A stretch of 10,059 nucleotides of DNA. Source: JAJFFW01 sp039187035 (GTDB lineage Bacteria; Pseudomonadota; Alphaproteobacteria; Caulobacterales; Parvularculaceae). Shown piece after piece: positions 1-5,601 of this stretch. The stretch lies in contig JBCCZS010000110.1 of the NCBI GenBank assembly GCA_039187035.1, positions 1 through 10,059 on the forward strand, in the 5' to 3' direction. The notes under the pieces were generated by a model. It was not told where the DNA came from. It ran no database searches and saw only the letters and a program-made list of their open reading frames with translations. Each line of letters starts with the position of its first letter. The first letter of the stretch is position 1. The position numbers and the translations under genes are program-made.

Positions 1-117
1 CCCGCCCTGGGTCTCGCCTTTCGTGAGCGATGCGAAAATCGGGGTCACGAGAATCGGGTCGATGACGATGAACAGCGTCACGAATGAGGCGAGAAATTGG
101 GCGAGAAAAAGCTCCAT
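1..117 (-). CDS. MarC-family integral membrane protein (N-terminal fragment, cut by window edge)
   Basis: The first 39 codons of a minus-strand gene are visible and run off the left edge. The translation starts MELFLAQFLASFVTLFIVID and continues with PILVTPIFASLTKGE. A short amphipathic start, a hydrophobic helix ending in IDP, then a P-x-F-x-x-LT segment is the usual opening of the MarC/UPF0056 family of six-helix inner-membrane proteins. Some members are annotated as NAAT transporters, but the substrate of most is unknown. The ATG at 117 is chosen because the family begins just before this first helix. No strong Shine-Dalgarno is seen directly upstream. The gene diverges from the LysM gene, with 132 bp between the starts. 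The family call rests on one helix and its IDP motif, so it is good but not certain. Confidence 0.7.
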   Translation of the reverse strand, partial: MELFLAQFLASFVTLFIVIDPILVTPIFASLTKGETQGG

Positions 118-163
118 GGCCGCGAGCGATAGCCGCGTCGCGCCGGCCTGGCGAGCCCTTTTC

Positions 164-207
164 CCGCCGCCGGCCGCGACGTCCTGGCGTTTCCCGGCCG
201 GCGGCGG
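164..207. repeat. Perfect 13-bp inverted repeat in a divergent promoter region
   Basis: The left arm CCGCCGCCGGCCG (164-176) is the exact reverse complement of CGGCCGGCGGCGG (195-207), separated by 18 nt. It lies between the divergent MarC and LysM starts. In RNA from either strand it would form a very stable GC-only stem. No T-run follows on either side, so a classical intrinsic terminator is not indicated. It could be a protein-binding site or a leader structure. The composition is low-complexity GC, which raises the chance of a coincidental match. Confidence 0.6.
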
Positions 208-235
208 TATGTTGGTTAACACGTTAGTTGATCGC

Positions 236-244
236 GGAGGGGAG
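236..244 (+). promoter_or_regulatory. Strong ribosome binding site of the LysM gene
   Basis: GGAGGGGAG ends 5 nt before the ATG at 250, and its GGAGG core is 9 nt away. It matches the anti-Shine-Dalgarno closely and fixes the start of the LysM protein. Confidence 0.75.
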
Positions 245-249
245 CCGTC

Positions 250-1281
250 ATGGCGCGCCGTCAGGGGAAAGTCGCATTGATCGCCGCAGCGGGGCTTGCA
301 GCCGCCGCAGGGACCGCCGCCGGAACCGCCTGTGCGCAGGACGTCCGCTACGGGCCCGGCGACCGTCTGCATCGCGGGAACCATCTGGACACGATCCACG
401 CGCGCAACACGACGCTTGACGAAGCGCGCGCGAACGAACTCGCCGCCTATCGCGGCGTCGAGGGCGCCCGCCTCGCCCACCGCATTCACGGCCGCTTCGA
501 AGCCGAACGGCTCGACGGGGCCTGCGAGCCGGCGATCCACGCCGCCGGCGGGGAAACGCTGAACGACATCGCGGACCTGTGCGACGTCTCGGTCGCCACG
601 CTCGTCGCGTACAATCCGGACGCCGGCGCCCCGAACCACGCGCAAGACGGCGCCTTGATCTTCATTCCGCAAGCGAACGACCTGAACGGGCCGGCGATTG
701 CCGCGCGCTACTACGCCCCCGGCGGCTTCCATGAAGCGTCGGCCGGCGGCGGCGCGATCGAAGTGTCGACCGTGCACCACGTCCAACAGTTCGACACGCT
801 CGCGTTGATTGCGCACCGCTACCAGGTCTCGGCGGCGCGCCTCGCCAATCTCAATCCGCAAATCGATTGGAACCGGCTGAAACCCGGCGTCGTGCGGCTC
901 CAATTGCCCGAACGCTCGGCGGCGGATCGGACGGCCGACGCGCCGTCGCGCAATGCCGTGGCGGCGCCCTCCGCGAAAAGCGCGGCCAAAGCGGCGAGCG
1001 CGCATTTGTCGGTCAGCGCCCGCGCCGTGTCGCCCGGCGAATTCGTTACGCTATCGGCTGACGGCTTCGCCCCCGGCGAGCGCGTCGCCGTGTTCCGCGG
1101 GTCCGATCGGCGCCACCTCAAAGCGATCGACGAAGTCGTGGTCGGGCCGGACGGCGCCGTGCGCGTCTCGGCGAGCGCCGCCGCCGCTGATCTCGGCGGC
1201 GTCATCTTCGCAGCCTCAAACGGCGAGACGACGCTCTACTCGCCGCGCGTCAGCGTCGTGAAGATCAGCAATCGGCGTTAG
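250..1281 (+). CDS. Secreted protein with two LysM domains and an uncharacterised beta-rich C-terminus
   Basis: A 343-residue envelope protein. A basic start (MARRQGK) and an Ala-rich hydrophobic stretch (8-25) form a signal peptide with a likely A-C-A cleavage site at 27-29. There are two LysM-like segments. Residues ~95-140 carry GETLNDIADLCDVSVATLVAYNP and end in IFIPQ. Residues ~176-219 carry QFDTLALIAHRYQVSAARLANLNP and end in LQLP. LysM domains generally bind N-acetylglucosamine-containing glycans such as peptidoglycan. An Ala/Ser/Lys linker (221-251) leads to residues 252-339, which look like a beta-sandwich (alternating hydrophobics, SPGEFVTLSADGFAPGE). I see no peptidase or amidase motif, so a binding or scaffold role in the periplasm is inferred. 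It stands alone, divergent from MarC and convergent with mccB. The domain call is firm and the precise role is unknown. Confidence 0.85.
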   Translation: MARRQGKVALIAAAGLAAAAGTAAGTACAQDVRYGPGDRLHRGNHLDTIHARNTTLDEARANELAAYRGVEGARLAHRIHGRFEAERLDGACEPAIHAAGGETLNDIADLCDVSVATLVAYNPDAGAPNHAQDGALIFIPQANDLNGPAIAARYYAPGGFHEASAGGGAIEVSTVHHVQQFDTLALIAHRYQVSAARLANLNPQIDWNRLKPGVVRLQLPERSAADRTADAPSRNAVAAPSAKSAAKAASAHLSVSARAVSPGEFVTLSADGFAPGERVAVFRGSDRRHLKAIDEVVVGPDGAVRVSASAAAADLGGVIFAASNGETTLYSPRVSVVKISNRR

Positions 1282-1293
1282 ACGACGAACGCA

Positions 1294-1326
1294 CGCGGCG
1301 CGATCAGGTGTAACGGCCGCGCCGCG
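1294..1326 (+). terminator. Possible terminator-like hairpin between convergent genes
   Basis: CGCGGCGCG (1294-1302) and CGCGCCGCG (1318-1326) form a perfect 9-bp stem around a 15-nt loop, 13 nt after the LysM stop. No U-tract follows, so Rho-independent termination is doubtful. It sits in the 169-bp convergent gap between the LysM and mccB stops. Smaller stems in the same gap (1382-1397, 1436-1448) are equally weak. Confidence 0.25.
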
Positions 1327-1450
1327 CCGCGGATCCGGCGCACGAGCTCCTCAGCCGACATGTTTTGGTAAGCGCGCCGGCAACAAGCGGCGTTGTTACA
1401 CTCACGCCCCCACTACAAATGCGCCGACCGCGCACGCGTCGCCGACGCCG

Positions 1451-3058
1451 TCACATTCGGAAGACGCCGAAGCGGGTCGGTTCGGCGGGCGCGTTTTGCG
1501 ACGCGGACAAACAGAGCCCAAGGACGTCGCGTGTTTGCGCCGGGTCGATGATCCCGTCGTCCCACAGCCGCGCCGAGGAATAATAGGGCGAGCCCTGACG
1601 GTCATAGTCGGCTTGGATTTCAGCCCGAAAAGCGGCTTCATCCGCATCCGGCCATGTCTCGCCTTTGGCGGCGAGCCCGTCGCGGCGGACAGTCGCCAGG
1701 ACGCTCGCGGCCTGCTCGCCGCCCATCACCGAAATGCGCGCGTTCGGCCACATAAACAAAAACCGCGGCGAATAGGCTCGCCCGCACATGCCGTAATTGC
1801 CGGCCCCGTACGAGCCGCCGACGACGATTGTGAATTTCGGCACGCGCGCCGTTGAGACCGCGGTCACGAGCTTGGCGCCGTCTTTGGCGATGCCCCCGGC
1901 CTCGGCCGATTTGCCGACCATGAAGCCCGTTATATTCTGTAGAAAGACGAGCGGGACGCCGCGCTGCGCGCAGAGCTCGATAAAGTGCGCGCCTTTTTGC
2001 GCGCTCTCGGAAAACAAAATGCCGTTATTGGCGATGACGCCGACGGGGAACCCGTGCAATTGGGCGAACCCCGTGACGAGCGTCGAGCCGAACAGCGCTT
2101 TGAACTCGTCAAAGTCCGAGCCGTCGACCAAGCGAGCGATGATCTCGCGCGCATCATAGGGTTTGCGTTTGTCCGCCTCGACGACGCCGTAAAGCTCCTC
2201 GGCCGGATAAAGCGGCGCCGCCGCGTCGGTCGGGACCAAATCGCCGCGCTTCGTCCAATTGAGGCGTCGGACGATTGTGCGCGCGATGCCGAGCGCGTGG
2301 TCGTCATTTTCCGCGAGATGGTCGGCGACGCCGGATTGACGCGCGTGCACGTCGCCGCCCCCGAGTTCTTCGGCCGTCACTTCTTCGCCCGTCGCCGCTT
2401 TGACGAGCGGCGGGCCGCCGAGGAAGATCGTCCCTTGTTCGCGCACGATGACGGATTCGTCCGACATCGCCGGCACATAGGCGCCGCCCGCCGTGCACGA
2501 GCCGTGGACGACGGCGATTTGCGGGATGCCGGCCGCCGAGAGGTTGGCCTGATTGAAAAAGATCCGACCGAAATCGTCTTTGTCCGGAAACACCTCGTCC
2601 TGCATCGGCAAGAAGGCGCCGCCGGACTCGACGAGATAGACGCACGGCAACCGGTTTTCCTTGGCGATTTCCTGGGCGCGCAGGTGTTTTTTGACCGTAA
2701 GCGGATAATATGTGCCGCCTTTTACCGTCGGGTCGTTGGCGACGATCATGCACGTGACGCCTTCGATACGCCCTACGCCGGCGACGACGCCGGCCGACAT
2801 GACGTCTCCGGAATACATCTCCCAAGCGGCGAACTGACCGATCTCCAGGAACGGCGCGCCGGGATCGACGAGGCGCTCGACGCGCTCGCGCGCCAAGAGC
2901 TTGCCGCGCGCGACGTGGCGCTCTTGGTAACGCGCGCCGCCGCCGTCGCGCACGGCGAGCGCGCGCCCGCGCAGCTCCTCGACCAGCACGCGCATGACCG
3001 CGTCATTCGCTCGAAAGCCGTCCGACTTAGGATCGATTTCGGATTTAAGGACGGGCAT
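1451..3058 (-). CDS. mccB: Methylcrotonoyl-CoA carboxylase, beta (carboxyltransferase) subunit
   Basis: A 535-residue carboxyltransferase, the usual length for this subunit. With the biotin-carrying alpha subunit it moves carboxybiotin CO2 onto 3-methylcrotonyl-CoA to give 3-methylglutaconyl-CoA in cytoplasmic leucine breakdown. Family landmarks are clear. The N-terminal half has ARGKLLARERVERLVDPG (50-67), NDPTVKGGTYYPLTVKKH (108-125) and the oxyanion-hole segment SCTAGGAYVPAMSDE (187-201). The C-terminal half has FAQLHGFPVGVIANNGILF (331-349), FLQNITGFMVG (372-382) and the second oxyanion segment GGSYGAGNYGMCGRAY (414-429). The ATG at 3058 lies 9 nt after the SDR stop with no good Shine-Dalgarno, so translation is probably coupled to the SDR. 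No mccA follows: the next gene is convergent. Geranyl-CoA carboxylase beta subunit is the main alternative. Confidence 0.93.
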   Translation of the reverse strand: MPVLKSEIDPKSDGFRANDAVMRVLVEELRGRALAVRDGGGARYQERHVARGKLLARERVERLVDPGAPFLEIGQFAAWEMYSGDVMSAGVVAGVGRIEGVTCMIVANDPTVKGGTYYPLTVKKHLRAQEIAKENRLPCVYLVESGGAFLPMQDEVFPDKDDFGRIFFNQANLSAAGIPQIAVVHGSCTAGGAYVPAMSDESVIVREQGTIFLGGPPLVKAATGEEVTAEELGGGDVHARQSGVADHLAENDDHALGIARTIVRRLNWTKRGDLVPTDAAAPLYPAEELYGVVEADKRKPYDAREIIARLVDGSDFDEFKALFGSTLVTGFAQLHGFPVGVIANNGILFSESAQKGAHFIELCAQRGVPLVFLQNITGFMVGKSAEAGGIAKDGAKLVTAVSTARVPKFTIVVGGSYGAGNYGMCGRAYSPRFLFMWPNARISVMGGEQAASVLATVRRDGLAAKGETWPDADEAAFRAEIQADYDRQGSPYYSSARLWDDGIIDPAQTRDVLGLCLSASQNAPAEPTRFGVFRM

Positions 3059-3067
3059 GACGGCGGA

Positions 3068-3955
3068 CTAGGAAGCGCCCAGCATCGACGTTTCAAGCGT
3101 TTCGGCGACGCCGGGCGGCGCGGCGGCGTCGGCCGGCACGAAGAAGTCCGGGAACAGTTTGCGCGACGCGTCGACGCGATATTTCTCAAAGTCGGTGACG
3201 CCGTGCTCATGCAGGAAGGTGTCGTCGATGACGAAATTGCCGGTGAAGTCCCGCGACGGCTTCGTAAAGATGAGATGCGCGGCGTCCGCCAGAATGTCGG
3301 TCGTGCGCGAGCCCTTCATCATGGTCTCGCCGCCGAGAGCGAATTCGACCGCCGCCGTCGCGATGGCGGTGCGCGGCCACAGCGCGTTGAAGGCGATCCC
3401 GTCATTTTTGAATTCGTGCGCCATGCCGAGGACGCACATCGACATGCCGTATTTGGCCATCGTGTAGGCGACGTGGGGCGCAAACCAATGCGGGCTTAAA
3501 TCGAGCGGCGGCGAGAGGGTTAGAACGTGCGGGTTCTCCGAATTCTTCAGGTGCGGAATGCACGCTTTCGACACAACGAACGTGCCGCGCGCGTTGACCC
3601 CGTGCATCAGATCCCAGCGTTTTACCGGCGTTTCGAGCGTACCGGTCAACGAGATGGCCGACGCGTTATTGATGCCAATGTCGATCCCGCCGAATTTGTC
3701 GACCGTCTGCGCGACGGCGTCCGCAACCGCCTCTTCGGAACGAATGTCGACGATGAGCGGCAAAGCCTTGCCGCCGGCCGCCTCGATTTCTTCCGCCGCC
3801 GTATAGATCGTGCCCGGAAGGTGTTTGTGCGGCTCGGCGGTCTTCGCGGCGATCGCGACGTTCGCGCCGTCCGCTGCGCAGCGCTTGGCGATCGCCAAGC
3901 CGATGCCGCGCGAAGCGCCTGTGACGAAAAGCGTTTTACCCTGAAGCTGACCCAT
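3068..3955 (-). CDS. HSDL2-like short-chain dehydrogenase/reductase
   Basis: A 295-residue NAD(P)-dependent oxidoreductase of the classical SDR fold. The cofactor loop TGASRGIG is at 12-19 and NNAS at 96-99. The catalytic set N121, S148, Y164 and K168 (YTMAK) is complete. Recalled human HSDL2 shares long near-identical stretches: TIYTAAEEIEAAGGKALP (49-66), FGGIDIGINNASAISLTGTL (88-107), KACIPHLK (130-137), AYTMAKYGMSMCVLGMA (163-179) and FTGNFVID (237-244). The C-terminal SCP2 lipid-binding domain of animal HSDL2 is absent. The substrate of this group is not settled; a hydroxyacyl or ketoacyl intermediate of lipid or branched-chain breakdown is inferred from the mccB neighbour. The start overlaps the preceding phosphoesterase gene by 20 nt but has its own strong ribosome binding site. 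Confidence 0.9.
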   Translation of the reverse strand: MGQLQGKTLFVTGASRGIGLAIAKRCAADGANVAIAAKTAEPHKHLPGTIYTAAEEIEAAGGKALPLIVDIRSEEAVADAVAQTVDKFGGIDIGINNASAISLTGTLETPVKRWDLMHGVNARGTFVVSKACIPHLKNSENPHVLTLSPPLDLSPHWFAPHVAYTMAKYGMSMCVLGMAHEFKNDGIAFNALWPRTAIATAAVEFALGGETMMKGSRTTDILADAAHLIFTKPSRDFTGNFVIDDTFLHEHGVTDFEKYRVDASRKLFPDFFVPADAAAPPGVAETLETSMLGAS

Positions 3956-4922
3956 CGCGCGCGTTCCTCCTTAACGGTTCGTCGGTTGACGAGCAGGTTT
4001 GGAAGGCGACGTTCAGAACGTCAATGCGCGGGGGCTGATTGAACCGCATCGGCAGGACCGTCATGCCCGTGCCGGACGTCACGAAGAGCGGGACGGCATA
4101 GGCATTCGTGAAGCCGGTGCGCGCGGCCCCGCAGGCGTGCGGCGACAACAAACACGACAAACCCGGCAGGTAAATCTGGCCGCCATGCGTGTGGCCGGCG
4201 ACGACGAGATCGGCTTTGCCGGCGAGCTCCGGCTCCAGCACCGTCTCCGGATTGTGGGTGACGACGATGCGGGGCGCGGCCGGTCGGGCCTCTAACGCGG
4301 TGTAGTCCTGACGGCCCTCCCATAGATCCGACAGGCCGGCGATCTCGACGCCGCCGCCCATGGCGACGAACGAGCGGTCGACGCGATTGTCGACGACGTC
4401 GACGCCGGCGTTCAGCAACGCGGCGGTGAGCGGCCAGCCGACGTCGGGGCCGTCGGGCGCGCCGACGTCGTGATTGCCGGTGACGGCGAAGGCCGGCGCG
4501 CCGACGTCCCCGAGCGGCGCGACCGCGTCGGCGATCGCGGCTGGCGGCAGGTGATAGGTGAAGTCGCCGGGCATCAACACGACGTCGACGTCGAGCGCGC
4601 GCAGCCGCGGGGCGATGCGGCTCGCGGCGATCGCGTTCTTGAAGATCCCCCAGTGCATGTCGGCGACGACGGCGACGCGCACCGAGACGGGCGCATGATC
4701 GCGGGCCGTACAGGCTTCAATCCTGAGGTCGTGCGTGCGCGTGAGCAGTATCTTCGGTTCGGCGAAGCGGGCGTAAACCGGCACAGCGAGGGCCGCGAGC
4801 ATGGCCAGGCACGCGATCCGCACGGGTCCGGCGCGCCGCACGGCGAGCGCCGCCAGCGCCAAGGCGACCGGAACGCACAGATAGCTTCCATAGAAAATCG
4901 CAATCTTGATCGTCGTCGGCAC
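3936..4922 (-). CDS. Membrane-anchored metallophosphoesterase (YkuE/YaeI-like)
   Basis: A 328-residue protein with two N-terminal hydrophobic segments (~7-28 and ~34-51), then a calcineurin-like phosphoesterase domain. The metal-binding motifs appear in order: D88-x-H90 (VVADMHWG), G119-D120 (MPGDFTYH), GNHD at 149-152, the VTHNPE histidine at 223, and GHTHGGQIYLPG starting at 243. All expected ligands are present, so it should be an active two-metal enzyme. Relatives such as YkuE and YaeI are membrane-associated phosphodiesterases or lipid pyrophosphatases, but the substrate here cannot be read from sequence. Topology is not decided. The start is GTG at 4922, with GAGGGG 12 nt upstream and 34 nt after the toxin stop. 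Its 3' end overlaps the SDR start by 20 nt, which suggests co-transcription. Confidence 0.88.
   Translation of the reverse strand: MPTTIKIAIFYGSYLCVPVALALAALAVRRAGPVRIACLAMLAALAVPVYARFAEPKILLTRTHDLRIEACTARDHAPVSVRVAVVADMHWGIFKNAIAASRIAPRLRALDVDVVLMPGDFTYHLPPAAIADAVAPLGDVGAPAFAVTGNHDVGAPDGPDVGWPLTAALLNAGVDVVDNRVDRSFVAMGGGVEIAGLSDLWEGRQDYTALEARPAAPRIVVTHNPETVLEPELAGKADLVVAGHTHGGQIYLPGLSCLLSPHACGAARTGFTNAYAVPLFVTSGTGMTVLPMRFNQPPRIDVLNVAFQTCSSTDEPLRRNARDGSASG
3966..3972 (-). promoter_or_regulatory. Consensus Shine-Dalgarno of the SDR gene, inside the preceding coding region
   Basis: Read on the minus strand, AAGGAGG ends 10 nt before the ATG at 3955. It lies within the last codons of the metallophosphoesterase. 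This near-perfect site supports the overlapping SDR start and allows initiation independent of upstream translation. Confidence 0.8.
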
Positions 4923-4956
4923 GGCCGATCGTCACCCCTCGCCCTCGCAATCCGCT

Positions 4957-5340
4957 TTAGGCCGGCGCCGAGACGCGCCGCAACCAGTCGGCGAACGCCG
5001 CCTCGTCGATCGCGCCGGCGGCGAAGGCGAGCATCGTGGCCGTCGCGTCCGGCTCGTCGGCGTCAAGACGGAGCCCGTTAAGCGACAAAAACAGCGAAGC
5101 CGTTAAGAATGCGGTCCGCTTATTGCCGTCGACGAAAGGGTGATTGCGGACCAAACCGAAGCCGTACGCGGCGGCGAGGTCAAATACGGACGGATCGCCG
5201 TACGCGGCGAGGTTTTCGGGACGTGCGAGCGCGCTTTCTAGGAGCGCCGCGTCACGCACCCCCGCCGCCCCGCCATATCGTTCCAGGCTCTTTTGGTGAA
5301 TGCCGACGACGGTTCGCTTCGGAACCCAAACCCACGCCAC
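4957..5340 (-). CDS. doc: Death-on-curing (Doc) family toxin of a type II toxin-antitoxin pair
   Basis: A 127-residue Fic/Doc-fold protein, the normal size for this family. The active-site motif HPFVDGNKRTAF occupies 67-78 (H67, D71, N73, K74, R75). The GNK form, instead of the GNG of AMP-transferring Fic proteins, marks the Doc branch; phage P1 Doc phosphorylates and inactivates EF-Tu. Further family signals are an early HQKSLERYGG segment (15-24), GVRDAALLESALARP (27-41), and FLSLNG (84-89) after the motif. The start is GTG at 5340, which shares its first G with the last base of the antitoxin stop (TAGTG). A one-base overlap of this kind implies termination-reinitiation and a fixed antitoxin-to-toxin ratio. 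The gene looks intact, and the missing partner of the P1 type (Phd) is replaced here by an AbrB-fold protein. Confidence 0.92.
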   Translation of the reverse strand: MAWVWVPKRTVVGIHQKSLERYGGAAGVRDAALLESALARPENLAAYGDPSVFDLAAAYGFGLVRNHPFVDGNKRTAFLTASLFLSLNGLRLDADEPDATATMLAFAAGAIDEAAFADWLRRVSAPA

Positions 5341-5567
5341 TACTTTGCGAGCGCGCGCAGCGTGTTGGGGTACCGGGCCATGAGTTCCTCAACGGCTTTC
5401 ATGTGCGCGTCGAATTCCGCGTCCTTGCGGGTCAATTCAAAGCCGTTTTCGGTACGCGTGACCGTCAGTTCGTCGCCCTCGGCCGCGTCAAGCGCCGAGA
5501 CGAGTTCCTTGGGCAACACGACGCCGAGCGAATTGCCGACTTTTCGAATTTTGAGCGCATTCGTCAT
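5340..5567 (-). CDS. AbrB/MazE-fold antitoxin (Doc partner)
   Basis: A 75-residue protein. Residues ~5-47 form a SpoVT-AbrB/MazE swapped-hairpin DNA-binding domain (LKIRKVGNSLGVVLPKELV, then AEGDELTV). The tail (50-75) is acidic, then helical, ending YPNTLRALAK, a common ending in the antitoxins described as partners of death-on-curing toxins. It should bind and neutralise the Doc-like toxin through the tail and repress its own promoter through the N-terminal domain. The ATG at 5567 lacks a Shine-Dalgarno and is only 9 nt from the inner edge of the palindrome. The stop overlaps the toxin GTG by one base. The family call is firm; autoregulation is inferred from the family and the palindrome. 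Confidence 0.92.
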   Translation of the reverse strand: MTNALKIRKVGNSLGVVLPKELVSALDAAEGDELTVTRTENGFELTRKDAEFDAHMKAVEELMARYPNTLRALAK

Positions 5568-5573
5568 GCGCGT

Positions 5574-5601
5574 TAGTTATAACTTCCGTTATAATTGTCA
5601 A
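5574..5601 (-). promoter_or_regulatory. Likely toxin-antitoxin promoter
   Basis: On the minus strand a consensus -35 hexamer TTGACA is at 5596-5601, and TATAAC, a good -10 match, is at 5576-5581. Their 14-nt spacing is shorter than the usual 16-18. TAACTA at 5574-5579 gives 16 nt but matches poorly. If TATAAC is used, transcription would begin about one or two bases before the antitoxin ATG, which would give a leaderless message; this fits the missing Shine-Dalgarno. The TGA stop of the acyl-CoA dehydrogenase (5598-5600) lies inside the -35 hexamer. Confidence 0.5.
5577..5594. promoter_or_regulatory. Palindromic operator candidate for the antitoxin
   Basis: TTATAAC (5577-5583) and GTTATAA (5588-5594) form a perfect 7-bp inverted repeat around a 4-nt centre. 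The AT-rich repeat stands out in GC-rich surroundings. It lies between the -35 hexamer and the antitoxin start and covers most of the candidate -10. Antitoxins of this fold commonly bind such palindromes in their own promoters. Confidence 0.7.

Noticed and set aside
214..230. TTAACACGTTAG as a CtrA-like or other regulator site upstream of the LysM gene
   Set aside because: The arms are only 4 bp (TAAC/GTTA) with a mismatched centre, and it does not match the TTAA-N7-TTAA form.
325..340. Lipoprotein signal (G-T-A-C) in the LysM protein
   Set aside because: The canonical lipobox needs Leu or a similar residue at -3; Gly-Thr-Ala-Cys is a poor match, and A-C-A gives an ordinary signal peptidase I site.
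1985..3499. Long plus-strand open frame (504 codons) opposite mccB and the SDR
   Set aside because: It is antisense to two genes with firm family matches, and the translation is Arg/Asp/Val-rich with no recognisable domain. Open antisense frames are expected in GC-rich coding DNA.
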